A program made the position numbers and the translations under genes. Under the pieces are notes generated by a model. That model was not told where the DNA came from. It made no database searches and saw only the letters and a program-made list of their open reading frames with translations. Positions 17,777-26,620 of a stretch of DNA of 64,000 bases are shown here, piece by piece. Source of the stretch: Ilyomonas sp965247435 (GTDB lineage: Bacteria; Bacteroidota; Bacteroidia; Chitinophagales; Chitinophagaceae); assembly GCA_965247435.1 (NCBI GenBank), contig OZ252019.1:4216001-4280000 (forward strand). Direction: 5' to 3'. The first letter of the stretch is position 1, and each line of letters starts with the position of its first letter.

Positions 17777-19735
17777 TCAGAACATACTTGCTCCGGCTTC
17801 AGCGTTAGCCGTTTTTTTTATCTTGTCGTGCGCTGCAGGAACAGTGAAATAGAAAATGCTGCCTTCACCGGCTGTACTGGTAAAGCCAATTGCGCCGCCA
17901 TTTTTTTCCACCAGTTCTTTGCACAATAAAAGCCCGAGCCCGCTGCCCTTTTCCTGTGCCGTACCAAATGTAGTATGTGTAATAAGTTTATTGAAGAGCT
18001 TTTCCTGGCTGTCGGCGGGTATGCCTTGCCCCGTATCGCTTACCGCTATTTTTATAAAGTCGTTCTCTTTAGTTGCTGATAGGTGAATGCGGTCTCCTTT
18101 GCGGCAAAACTTAATGGCATTCTCTACCAGGTTGCGTATCACCAGGTCAATCATCATCTCATCAGCACAGGCATTCTCCGCAATCATACTGCCTTCTTCC
18201 CATTGCAGTGTTATTCCCTTTTCTTTAGTGCGGTTCTGTGCCAGTTCTATATTTTGCCCGATCACTTTTGCTACATTAAATGGTGTTGCGTTAATCTGCA
18301 TGCCTTCCATCTGGCTCTTCGCCCAATACAAAAGGTTATTAAGCAAATGCCTTGTAGCAGTAAGGCTGCTGCTTATTTCGGTTAAAAAATAATGCGTTTC
18401 TTCTTCGGAGAGCGCATCAGAGTTTAATAATTCCAGCATACCGCTCAGCGAGCCGATAGGGCCGCGTAGATCATGGCCAACAATGGAAAACAGTTTGTTC
18501 TTCATATTGTTTACCTCTTCCAATTGCTGGTTGGTTTCTAAAGTTTCTTTGTTTTGTTGCGCCAGTTGACTGTTCAGTTTTTTCTTTATACGGTTATTTT
18601 TATACAACTGCAATGTAAACACCGCCAGCAGCAGGAACAAAGCAGCCCCCAGCATCCCGATTAATTTATTACGGTTTATTACCCGTTGCTGTGCAGTACG
18701 CTCTTTATTCAAAAGATCAACCTGCTGCTGCTTTTTCTCAAGGTCGTATGTAGCTTGCAATTCTTTTATCTGCTTGTCTTTGTCGGCAGTGCTCAGGCTG
18801 TCAGCCAAAGCTATTTCGAGATTGCGGAAGTGCAGCGCCTTATCATATTGCGCCTGCTTTTCAAAATTTAAATACAGCACATTGTAGGTCTCTTTTGTTA
18901 TTTCATATATGCCTAATTCTTTACTTCGGTCGAGGCTTTTTTGCGCGTAAGCAACACTTTCCGCGTACCGGCCAAGATGGTAGCAGGCAGCGCCTAAAGA
19001 ACTGTAAGCATAGGCCATACCTCCCTCATCATTGATGGCCGCTGCAATAGCCAGGGATTGTTGTAGAAAAACCAAAGCGGAGTCATAAGTTTTGGCGAAG
19101 ATATACGCCTCGCCTATGTTGTACAGCGCAGTAGCTATAGTTGCAGAGTCGTGTGCTTTCCGGGCTATACTTAATGCCCTGGCATTGTAATAAATACCCG
19201 AATCGGTGTTTTTCAGTTGCTTGTATGCCTCCCCAATATTTATCAGCGATCCAAGGGAAGCAACGTCGGCATCCTGCTGTTTCATCATGATGTACAAAGA
19301 ACGCCTGAAGTTGACGATTGCATTTTTAGGATCACCCATATCCGAGTACACAATGCCGATATTGTTGTAAGCGTTGCCACCCAGGCCCTCGAGGTTCAGT
19401 TCTTCGCTTAACCGCAACGTTTGCAAATGACAATTCAATGCTTCCGGATACCTTCCTTTCGATTCAAGCGAAACGCCTTTACTTAGATAAGCGAGCGCAA
19501 TCCCTTTTTTAAATCCTAACGCCTTGGCCAGTTGGAGCGAACTGTCTGCCATTATAAGCGCACTGTCTGTGTTCCTGCTCCAATACCAGTAAGATAGTTT
19601 ATAGTAAACGTTTACCCGGTTGGTATCCTGTTTTGCCGCGTGCAGTTCAGCCATTATTTTTTGAATGGTTGGCTGTGCATTGCAAATGTTGTAACCGGTA
19701 AAACCTATAAAGAAGAGAAGAATAAGGGCACGCAT
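17777..19735 (-). CDS. TPR-containing membrane sensor histidine kinase (copy 2)
   Basis: 652 aa from the ATG at 19735. Starting there gives a signal peptide (MRALILLFFIGFTGYNICNAQ) that lines up with the paralogue; the open frame extends upstream to 19810 but the extra residues have no counterpart. Architecture equals copy 1: periplasmic TPRs, membrane helix near 355 (LGAALFLLLAVFTLQLY), HisKA with GHDLRGP (His about 421), HATPase with NLVENAIKFC, DTGQGIP and GSGLGLLLCKELVEKNGG. Divergence from copy 1 is largest in the TPR and helix-linker parts, so the pair probably arose by tandem duplication and may sense different ligands. No adjacent response regulator. Confidence 0.95.
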   Translation of the reverse strand: MRALILLFFIGFTGYNICNAQPTIQKIMAELHAAKQDTNRVNVYYKLSYWYWSRNTDSALIMADSSLQLAKALGFKKGIALAYLSKGVSLESKGRYPEALNCHLQTLRLSEELNLEGLGGNAYNNIGIVYSDMGDPKNAIVNFRRSLYIMMKQQDADVASLGSLINIGEAYKQLKNTDSGIYYNARALSIARKAHDSATIATALYNIGEAYIFAKTYDSALVFLQQSLAIAAAINDEGGMAYAYSSLGAACYHLGRYAESVAYAQKSLDRSKELGIYEITKETYNVLYLNFEKQAQYDKALHFRNLEIALADSLSTADKDKQIKELQATYDLEKKQQQVDLLNKERTAQQRVINRNKLIGMLGAALFLLLAVFTLQLYKNNRIKKKLNSQLAQQNKETLETNQQLEEVNNMKNKLFSIVGHDLRGPIGSLSGMLELLNSDALSEEETHYFLTEISSSLTATRHLLNNLLYWAKSQMEGMQINATPFNVAKVIGQNIELAQNRTKEKGITLQWEEGSMIAENACADEMMIDLVIRNLVENAIKFCRKGDRIHLSATKENDFIKIAVSDTGQGIPADSQEKLFNKLITHTTFGTAQEKGSGLGLLLCKELVEKNGGAIGFTSTAGEGSIFYFTVPAAHDKIKKTANAEAGASMF

Positions 19736-19809
19736 AATAGCTATAATACTAACCTGTAAGATAATATTGCAAAAGTTCATCTTTTTTACAAGCATAGCAC
19801 GGATCGGCA

Positions 19810-19828
19810 TTTATAATTTGATTAAATT
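19810..19828. repeat. 19-bp element shared upstream of both TPR kinases (copy 2)
   Basis: Identical to 17605-17623, 75 bp upstream of the kinase start at 19735. It overlaps an AT-rich palindrome. Confidence 0.7.
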
Positions 19829-19847
19829 AAAATTTATTTTAATTTAA
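19822..19847. promoter_or_regulatory. AT-rich palindrome between divergent genes
   Basis: TTAAATTAAAA and TTTTAATTTAA form an 11-bp perfect inverted repeat with a 4-nt loop in the region between the divergent kinase and Crp/Fnr genes. It could be a protein-binding site; this is inference. Confidence 0.45.
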
Positions 19848-19936
19848 TAAGTGCAGCAGCACTTGACATTGGTTGAATAGCAAATCAGTACTTAAATTTT
19901 TATGATCGCGGTTTTAGTTGGTTATTTGCTATCCCG

Positions 19937-20521
19937 ATGCCGGCAACACTCATCTTACAAAACATTCAGCAGCACATCTCCTTAACACCGGAAGAGCAGC
20001 AGCATTTTTTGTCGCTCCTGGTAGCCAAGAAAATAAAACGCAAACAATATTTCTTAAGGGAAGGCGAAGTATGCAGGCACTCGGCCTTTGTGGTGCAGGG
20101 CTGCCTGCGGGGCTATACGGTAGATAAAAACGGCTTTGAGCATGTGCTTAGCTTTGCGCCGCCGGACTGGTGGATGGGAGACATGTACAGCCTGCTTTCG
20201 CACAAACCGGGCATCTTAAATATTGATGCGCTGGAAGATACAGAAGTGATGCTCTTACCGGTAGCCGACCAGGAGAAACTGTACAATGACATTCCCAGGT
20301 TTGAGCGCTTTTTCCGCATTATCATCAGCAACTCGCTGGTAGCTTATCAGCAGCGGCTGATAGACAACCTGAGCCTGCAGGCAGAAGAGCGCTATAAAAA
20401 ATTCTGTTCCATTTATCCTACGCTCATCAACACGCTGCCGCAAAAGCAGATCGCTGCTTACATTGGCGTTACACCGGAGTTTTTAAGTACTATCCGCAAG
20501 CAGTTCTTACGCAGGCAGTAA
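19937..20521 (+). CDS. Crp/Fnr family transcriptional regulator
   Basis: 194 aa. The N-terminal cyclic-nucleotide-binding-like beta barrel is visible (KRKQYFLREGEVCRHSAFVVQGCLRGYTVD, residues about 35-65, then WWMGDMYSL). The C-terminal helix-turn-helix is KQIAAYIGVTPEFLSTIRKQ, in which 'TPEFLS' is the recognition helix common in Bacteroidota members of this family. No Cys cluster for an Fe-S group, so not a true FNR. It sits 125 bp upstream of a pirin gene in the same direction; that pairing is frequent and suggests it controls pirin. Effector unknown. Confidence 0.92.
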   Translation: MPATLILQNIQQHISLTPEEQQHFLSLLVAKKIKRKQYFLREGEVCRHSAFVVQGCLRGYTVDKNGFEHVLSFAPPDWWMGDMYSLLSHKPGILNIDALEDTEVMLLPVADQEKLYNDIPRFERFFRIIISNSLVAYQQRLIDNLSLQAEERYKKFCSIYPTLINTLPQKQIAAYIGVTPEFLSTIRKQFLRRQ

Positions 20522-20646
20522 CACCTCATCTGCCCCGCTTTACTTAGCCGGAAACAGCGCTGTTTCTTAAGATACCTTATTGGAAAACGGCAGCCGCCCG
20601 GTGCATCTTTGCACTATCAGACTTAATAACAAATAAAAACAGGAAT

Positions 20647-21366
20647 ATGGAAAATACAGTATTACACAAAGCGGCCACGAGAGGCGTTGCCAATCACGGC
20701 TGGCTCAAAAGCTTTCATACGTTTAGCTTCGCTAATTATTACAACCCCGAACGGATGCAATTTGGTACACTCCGGGTGTTAAACGATGATACCGTAGAAG
20801 CCGGACGGGGCTTTGACCGCCACCCGCACGACAATATGGAAATCATCTCTATCCCGCTCGAAGGCGACCTGCAGCATAAAGACAGCATGAACAATGTAGC
20901 CACGATACAAAATGGCGATATCCAGGTAATGAGCGCCGGTACCGGCATCTTTCACAGCGAGTATAATAAGCATACCGACAAGCGCGTAAAGTTTTTGCAG
21001 ATATGGGTGTATCCCGATAAAAAAAATGTAGAACCGCGGTACGACCAGATAACTTTAAACGCAGAAGACCGGCATAACAAGCTGCAGCAGATACTATCAC
21101 CAAACCCTGATGATGCCGGCGTATGGATACACCAGCATGCATGGTTTCACCTGGGTAAATTTGATAAAGGCGTTACGACAGAGTATGCCATTAAAAGCAA
21201 GGGCAACGGCTTGTATGTATTTAATCTTTCCGGTGATATTAAGGTGAACGGGCAACTGCTGAATACTCGCGATGGCTATGGATTGCTGGATATTGATGCC
21301 GTAAAGATTGAAGCAGTTACCGACGCAGAGTTTTTGCTGATGGAAGTACCGATGAATTTGAATTAA
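20647..21366 (+). CDS. Pirin family protein (bicupin quercetinase-like)
   Basis: 239 aa, the usual length for short bacterial pirins. The metal-binding set is present in the first cupin: GFDRHPHDNMEII (two His) and GTGIFHSEYNK (His and Glu). Other signatures are NHGWLKSFHTFSFANYY and FLQIWVYPDKKNVEPRYDQ. Bacterial pirins bind iron and some have quercetin 2,3-dioxygenase activity; which applies here is unknown. Probably induced by oxidative or electrophile stress through the upstream Crp/Fnr protein (inference). Confidence 0.93.
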   Translation: MENTVLHKAATRGVANHGWLKSFHTFSFANYYNPERMQFGTLRVLNDDTVEAGRGFDRHPHDNMEIISIPLEGDLQHKDSMNNVATIQNGDIQVMSAGTGIFHSEYNKHTDKRVKFLQIWVYPDKKNVEPRYDQITLNAEDRHNKLQQILSPNPDDAGVWIHQHAWFHLGKFDKGVTTEYAIKSKGNGLYVFNLSGDIKVNGQLLNTRDGYGLLDIDAVKIEAVTDAEFLLMEVPMNLN

Positions 21367-21531
21367 TGGCACGAAGCTGCCGGCGCTTATCCACTTAAAC
21401 GCTGCAATATGATAGAGTGCACGCACTGGCTATTTTTCAGCAGTCACCGGTTAAGAAAGGCTGATGTGGAAATCCCTCATCAGCTTTCCTGTTCGTAGTG
21501 GCGAAGCTTACAAAATATATAACTTGCGCAG

Positions 21532-22626
21532 ATGCTCTATTTGCCGCAGGAGAACACAGAGAACATTCGCCCGTCGCGTAAGAAACCCATATACCCGGTA
21601 CAAAACAACCTGCGCCGGTACCTGGAAAAGTACGGCCGCGAAACGCAATTGCCTGCTTCGTACCAGGATTTGTACCGCTTTACCTACGCTGTACCGCTGC
21701 TTGATAAAAACGGCAAGGACACGTTTTGGGAAACAGTGACCTACGACATGCACCAGTGGCAATACCTGCGGGAAAGCCTGGTAAAAATATATGCGATCTT
21801 AAAAACGGAAGGCGACCTAAGCTTTGTAAACCACCTGGACGTACGGCGTATTGATTTCTGCAGCTTTGGCAACAGCCAGCCTTTCCGCATCAGTATCGTT
21901 AATAAACTCAACGATAATTACGACCATTATTATATTAAGCTGGCCGATGCCAACCGTATTTACGGTCTGGAGCTGGAGCACCTGCTGTCGCCTGACCGTA
22001 TCACCTATTTTACCTGGCAAAATACGCTCGTAGAAGAGCATATACCCGGCGTGCCCGGCGACGTTTTTCTAGAGCAATATCTCGAAAACCCAACGACCAA
22101 TAAAATACGCCTCGCAAAAGAATTTGTGAAGTTTAATGAGCGTTGTTTTGTGCGCCTGTTGGGCGATATGCGCAGCTATAATTTTATTGTGAACATGACG
22201 CCGGATATTGAGGACATCCAATACCGTATCCGCGCTATAGACTTTGACCAGCAGAGCTATGAAGGCCGCAAAAATTTATACCGGCCACAATTTTTTAAGG
22301 AGAATAACCAGTTTGTGGCGCTTGCGCAGAAATACCTCGATGAAGCGTCCATCAAGCAATACCAGGCCGAAGAGCGCACCCTGATGACGTTCCGGCTCGT
22401 ATCATCCCGCTACCGCGTGAAGGAATTACTGGATACGATGAGCGATGATGCCATATCGAAAGATGAAAAAATAATGCAGTTAAAAACCGAACTTGCGGAG
22501 CACCACAACCAGCTATTATATTTTAAAGCCCGTACAATGGGCCAGTTGGTAAAAACCCACTTAAAACAAACGTTGCGCAAAAGTTTATTGCTGGTACCTA
22601 AAACAAAAAGTAAGTTTAGCGATTGA
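21532..22626 (+). CDS. Orphan protein with kinase-like catalytic loop
   Basis: 364 aa; I do not recognise a named family. The middle part has LLGDMRSYNFIV with Asp212 and Asn217 spaced as in the kinase catalytic loop (D-x4-N), and AIDFDQQS with Asp237-Phe-Asp239 placed where the DFG/DxD metal-binding motif would be. A phosphotransferase-like fold (APH or lipopolysaccharide kinase type) is therefore my inference. Upstream YYIKLADANRIYGLELEHLLSP could hold the ATP-binding lysine, but no glycine-rich loop is clear. The C-terminus is helical and basic (QLVKTHLKQTLRKSLLLV). It stands alone, after the pirin gene. Confidence 0.75.
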   Translation: MLYLPQENTENIRPSRKKPIYPVQNNLRRYLEKYGRETQLPASYQDLYRFTYAVPLLDKNGKDTFWETVTYDMHQWQYLRESLVKIYAILKTEGDLSFVNHLDVRRIDFCSFGNSQPFRISIVNKLNDNYDHYYIKLADANRIYGLELEHLLSPDRITYFTWQNTLVEEHIPGVPGDVFLEQYLENPTTNKIRLAKEFVKFNERCFVRLLGDMRSYNFIVNMTPDIEDIQYRIRAIDFDQQSYEGRKNLYRPQFFKENNQFVALAQKYLDEASIKQYQAEERTLMTFRLVSSRYRVKELLDTMSDDAISKDEKIMQLKTELAEHHNQLLYFKARTMGQLVKTHLKQTLRKSLLLVPKTKSKFSD

Positions 22627-22711
22627 TTACTTTTTATCTATCCGGAAAGCAGTTTTTATCCGAGGCAACTTCTTTTACAGAACTGCGTACTCATTTAAAA
22701 ACACTTTCTGT

Positions 22712-23605
22712 ATGACTAAAAAAATTACACTGCTTACTTTCCTTTCGCTCCTTTTTGCCGTTTCGTATGCAAACACCTTTACCATTACCGTAGCGAATTT
22801 TCAATTTTCACCTTCCAGTGTAAATGCCATTGTAGGCGATACCATTAAGTGGGTATGGCAGAGCGGTTCTCACACCACTACTTCTACCAGTGTGCCTGCC
22901 GGTGCAGCCACCTGGAGCTCGCCTATGAACACTGCTACGCAAACCTTTACTTACAAGCTTACGGTTGCCGGCGCTTATACTTACTGGTGTATTCCGCACA
23001 AGCCAGGCATGGCAGGCACCATCAATGTATCGGCAGTGTTACCGGTTAGTTTAACGGCATTTACCGTTGCGCCCGGAGGCAATGCGGCTACCCTTAAGTG
23101 GAGCACCGCCAATGAGCAAAACACGGCTTACTACGCTATCAAAAGAAGCAACGATGGAAGTCACTTTGCAGAAGTTGGCCGCGTGGCAGCCGCCGGCAAT
23201 TCGGCTACTGCAAAAACATACAGCTTCCTCGATAAGACGCTTTCGGGCAACGACCGGTATTTGTATTATTACCTGGACATTGCAGATAGAGATGGCGCCC
23301 ATTCAACCTCAGCCATACAATCGTTTAAAAACCTGTTTGCCACCAACAAGCTACTCCGGCAGGTAAGCCCCAACCCTATGAATGGCACCTGTCATTTAAT
23401 GCTCCTGTTTAATGCCGATAAAAAGGGCGACATGCTTGCAAGGCTCTATAGTACTGGCGGCAAATTAGTGCTGCAGGAGAAACTGGCTGCCATGGAAGGC
23501 ATTAACAACGGGCATATTTGTGTAGGCGCATTGGCTGCCGGTACGTACGTGCTTGTATGCACGATGGATGGTAAAAAAGAAATAAGGCATCTGATTATAC
23601 AATAG
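22712..23605 (+). CDS. Secreted cupredoxin protein with T9SS sorting domain
   Basis: 297 aa. Signal peptide (MTKKITLLTFLSLLFAVSYA), then a plastocyanin/azurin-like domain (22-112): NFQFSPSSVNAIVGDTIKWVW, SGSHTTT with a Cu-ligand His, and YWCIPHKPGMAG, where Cys, His and Met have type-1 copper spacing. A linker domain (115-210, VSLTAFTVAPGG.ATLKWSTANEQNTAYYAIKRS, fibronectin-like) leads to a C-terminal T9SS type A sorting domain (VSPNPMNGTCHLML to AGTYVLVCTMDGKKEIRHLIIQ). It should be exported across the outer membrane and held at the surface, perhaps in electron transfer or copper handling. Confidence 0.9.
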   Translation: MTKKITLLTFLSLLFAVSYANTFTITVANFQFSPSSVNAIVGDTIKWVWQSGSHTTTSTSVPAGAATWSSPMNTATQTFTYKLTVAGAYTYWCIPHKPGMAGTINVSAVLPVSLTAFTVAPGGNAATLKWSTANEQNTAYYAIKRSNDGSHFAEVGRVAAAGNSATAKTYSFLDKTLSGNDRYLYYYLDIADRDGAHSTSAIQSFKNLFATNKLLRQVSPNPMNGTCHLMLLFNADKKGDMLARLYSTGGKLVLQEKLAAMEGINNGHICVGALAAGTYVLVCTMDGKKEIRHLIIQ

Positions 23606-23631
23606 TTTTTTAAAGCGCCTGATACTAATAC

Positions 23632-23672
23632 AAAGCACCTGGCTGAAGCAGTTGACTTCAGCCAAGTGCTTT
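23632..23672. terminator. Intrinsic terminator, 17-bp stem
   Basis: AAAGCACCTGGCTGAAG pairs with CTTCAGCCAAGTGCTTT (one G-T or C-A position) around a short loop, 27 nt after the cupredoxin gene; followed by T-rich sequence. Confidence 0.85.
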
Positions 23673-23835
23673 ATTATTTACAGTACCGTAAAACATTTGG
23701 CATTTCAAATGCCTGTATGCACCGGCAAGGTATTTTACATACAACAGCAAACCGGGCGCAAGATTTTGTTTTTTGATGCCTCCAAAATAATAAGCGTTCC
23801 TTTTGATTCGGCCGTTCTTTTTATTGATTAATCAC

Positions 23836-23843
23836 TATTTTTG
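23836..23843 (+). promoter_or_regulatory. -7 promoter box of pfkA (TATTTTTG)
   Basis: Exact TAnnTTTG match 85 nt before the pfkA ATG. A -33 TTTG at normal distance is not evident. Confidence 0.45.
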
Positions 23844-23928
23844 GCGACATATTACAAGGCTTAATCATTTCAAAATTTTTTACGGTATGCCTGAATATTT
23901 TTCAATTGGCTAACCAGATTATTATACA

Positions 23929-24912
23929 ATGTCAAAGCAAATAACCAAAATTGCGGTATTAACCTCCGGTGGAGACTCGCCGGGGATGAATGCAGCTATA
24001 AGGGCAGTAGTACGTACGGGGCTTTATTACGGTATGGAAATGTTTGGGGTAATGCGGGGCTATAACGGCATGCTGGAAGATGAGATTTTTGAAATGAATT
24101 CCCGGTCGGTAGCCAATATTATTCAGCGGGGCGGCACCATTTTAAAAACAGCAAGAAGTAAAGACTTTTTTACCCATGAAGGGCGGCAGCGGGCCGTTGC
24201 TAATTTAGAAAAAAGAGGCATTAATGCCCTCGTAGTTATAGGCGGCGACGGCAGCTTCACCGGCGCACTCAAGCTAAGCACCGAGTTTAATATACCTTGC
24301 ATCGGGCTTCCCGGCACTATAGATAAAGATTTGTATGGCACCGATTTTACCATTGGCTTTGATACCGCTGTAAACACGGCGGTAGAAGCAATTGATAAGA
24401 TACGGGATACCGCCGACGCACACGACCGCTTATTTATTGTAGAAGTAATGGGCCGCCACGCCGGTTATATTGCGTTGCACAGCGGCATAGCTACCGGCGC
24501 AGAAAATATACTGATACCGGAAGCGGAAACAAATATTGAAGAAGTAATAGCTTCGCTAAGCGAAAAAGAAAAACGTAAGAAATTGGTGAACCTGATCGTT
24601 GTTGCCGAAGGCGATGAGTTTGGCGGCGCCAACCAGGTAGCCAAAATAGTAAAAGAGCGCCTGCCGCACCTCGATACCCGCGTATCTATATTAGGCCATA
24701 TCCAGCGCGGCGGCTCTCCGTCGGCAATGGACCGGCTGATTGCCAGCCGCATGGGTTATCATGCCATCGAAAGCCTGATGGAGGGGCGGTACGATGTAAT
24801 GGTTGGCGTGCTCAACAACGAAATGGCCTACACACCGCTGGAAATTGCCATCCGGGAAAAACAATCAATCAGTCCGGACTGGTTACGTATCGTTAAAATA
24901 TTAGCCAGCTAA
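23929..24912 (+). CDS. pfkA: ATP-dependent 6-phosphofructokinase
   Basis: 327 aa, normal for bacterial PFK. It phosphorylates fructose 6-phosphate in glycolysis. Seen: LTSGGDSPGMNAAIRAVVR (ATP site, Gly-Gly-Asp), VIGGDGSFTGALKL, the catalytic loop GLPGTIDKDLYGTDFTIGFDTA, EVMGRHAGYIAL, and LGHIQRGGSPSAMDRLIASR. The GGDGS form, with Gly rather than Asp after GGD, is the ATP-dependent type and not the PPi type. It forms an operon with pyk, 31 bp downstream. Confidence 0.98.
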   Translation: MSKQITKIAVLTSGGDSPGMNAAIRAVVRTGLYYGMEMFGVMRGYNGMLEDEIFEMNSRSVANIIQRGGTILKTARSKDFFTHEGRQRAVANLEKRGINALVVIGGDGSFTGALKLSTEFNIPCIGLPGTIDKDLYGTDFTIGFDTAVNTAVEAIDKIRDTADAHDRLFIVEVMGRHAGYIALHSGIATGAENILIPEAETNIEEVIASLSEKEKRKKLVNLIVVAEGDEFGGANQVAKIVKERLPHLDTRVSILGHIQRGGSPSAMDRLIASRMGYHAIESLMEGRYDVMVGVLNNEMAYTPLEIAIREKQSISPDWLRIVKILAS

Positions 24913-24943
24913 ATAGCTGCAAACACCATATAAATAACATTGA

Positions 24944-26437
24944 ATGCCAACAAGCGTAGATAAGTACCTGCACAAAGACATGGATAAACAGGCCGGAATA
25001 GAGCATACATTTCACCGTACCAAAATCGTTGCTACCGTAGGCCCTGCCTGCGACACATACGAGAAACTACTGGCACTGGTTAAAGCCGGTGTAAATGTCT
25101 TTCGCCTCAACTTTTCGCACGGTACCCACGAGGACAAGGAAAAAATTATCAATTACATCCGCGACCTGAACACCAAGGAGCCATATAACATTTCCATACT
25201 GGCCGACCTGCAGGGACCAAAGCTGCGGGTGGGCGAGATGGAAAACGGGGGCCTCGACATCGTGCCCGGCGACATTCTTACTTTTACTTCTACCGAAAAA
25301 GTAGTGGGTAATAAAGAAAAGATATATGTCTCCTATCCCAACCTGCATAACGATGTGAAAGTAGGCAACAAGATACTGATTGATGACGGTAAGCTGGAAG
25401 TGATTGTGATTGAAGTAACTAAGGAAGGTGACGTACGCGTGGCGGTATCGTATGGCGGAAGAATATTGCCTAAAAAAGGCGTGAACCTGCCCGATACAGA
25501 AATCTCACTGCCGGCCATGACCGAAAAAGATGTTATAGATTTTGAATTTATCGTAAAGCATAATGTGGACTGGATAGCGCTATCTTTTGTGCGTAAAGCA
25601 GAAGACATCATTGATTTGAAACGCCGCCTCGCAGAGCGGGACAGTACTATAAAAGTAATGGCCAAAATAGAGATGCCCTCTGCCATGGCAGATCTTAAAA
25701 ATATCGTTAATCAGAGTGATGGTGTGATGGTGGCACGCGGCGATTTGGGGGTAGAGCTGCCGATAGAAAAAGTGCCGATGGCGCAACGCGAAATCATCCG
25801 CAAATGCATACACCGCGCCAAGCCGGTGATAGTGGCTACGCAAATGATGGAAAGCATGATTACCGGCACCAAACCCAACCGCAGCGAAATAACAGACGTT
25901 GCCAATGCCGTGCTGGAAGGCGCCGATGCGGTAATGCTGAGCGCAGAAACAGCGACTGGTAACCACCCGCCGCTGGTGGTGGAAACCATGCGTAAAATAA
26001 TACTGGAAGTAGAAAAAACAGAATACCGCTACAACCGCGAGGAAGATTTGAAGCCACAGCCGCACTCCCCCTCTTTCTCCAGCGATGCCATTATTTATAA
26101 TGCCTGCAAGCTGGCGCGCGATACCAATGCCAATGCATTGATTGGTATGACACAGAGCGGCTTTACCGCTTTTGTATTAAGCAGTTACCGGCCAAAAGCG
26201 CCACTCTATATCTTTACCAAAAAACGCTACCTCGTAAACCAGCTAAGCCTTAGCTGGGGCGTACGTGCGTTTTACTACGACGAAGAAAACAGCCTTGATG
26301 AAATAATTAAAGACCAGATAGATATTTTAAAACAGCGCGGTTTTTTAAATGCAGATGATATCGTTATTAATACCGGCAGTACGCCGGTACAATTGCATTT
26401 GCCAACCAATATTATTAAAATTACAAAAGTAGAATAG
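24944..26437 (+). CDS. pyk: Pyruvate kinase
   Basis: 497 aa, catalyses phosphoenolpyruvate + ADP to pyruvate + ATP. Seen: TKIVATVGPACDTYEKLLAL, VNVFRLNFSHGTHED, the B domain (ISILADLQGPKLRVGEM), the active-site segment VMAKIEMPSAM, GVMVARGDLGVELP, and ATQMMESMITGTKPNRSEITDVANAVLEGADAVMLSAETA. The C-terminal domain lacks an obvious fructose-bisphosphate loop that I can assign. An alternative ATG at 24980 would drop 12 residues that have no family match; I keep the first ATG. Co-transcribed with pfkA, so the two committed glycolytic enzymes are produced together. Terminator follows. Confidence 0.97.
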   Translation: MPTSVDKYLHKDMDKQAGIEHTFHRTKIVATVGPACDTYEKLLALVKAGVNVFRLNFSHGTHEDKEKIINYIRDLNTKEPYNISILADLQGPKLRVGEMENGGLDIVPGDILTFTSTEKVVGNKEKIYVSYPNLHNDVKVGNKILIDDGKLEVIVIEVTKEGDVRVAVSYGGRILPKKGVNLPDTEISLPAMTEKDVIDFEFIVKHNVDWIALSFVRKAEDIIDLKRRLAERDSTIKVMAKIEMPSAMADLKNIVNQSDGVMVARGDLGVELPIEKVPMAQREIIRKCIHRAKPVIVATQMMESMITGTKPNRSEITDVANAVLEGADAVMLSAETATGNHPPLVVETMRKIILEVEKTEYRYNREEDLKPQPHSPSFSSDAIIYNACKLARDTNANALIGMTQSGFTAFVLSSYRPKAPLYIFTKKRYLVNQLSLSWGVRAFYYDEENSLDEIIKDQIDILKQRGFLNADDIVINTGSTPVQLHLPTNIIKITKVE

Positions 26438-26450
26438 TAAGTAGATCATT

Positions 26451-26490
26451 AAATAAACCCCGGCAGCTAAAAAACTGCCGGGGTTTATTT
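26451..26490. terminator. Intrinsic terminator of pfkA-pyk, 16-bp perfect stem
   Basis: AAATAAACCCCGGCAG pairs perfectly with CTGCCGGGGTTTATTT around an 8-nt loop, 14 nt after the pyk stop. Confidence 0.92.
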
Positions 26491-26620
26491 TTAATTAATT
26501 GCCTGCAAGGATCATAGCTGCTTGTACAGCCATTATTAAAATGAAGTTAACCAGCTTATAATTCGGCTAAAGATTTAATATCTAAGTAATACAAACTTAA
26601 TTTCGCTTCAAAACTCAGGT

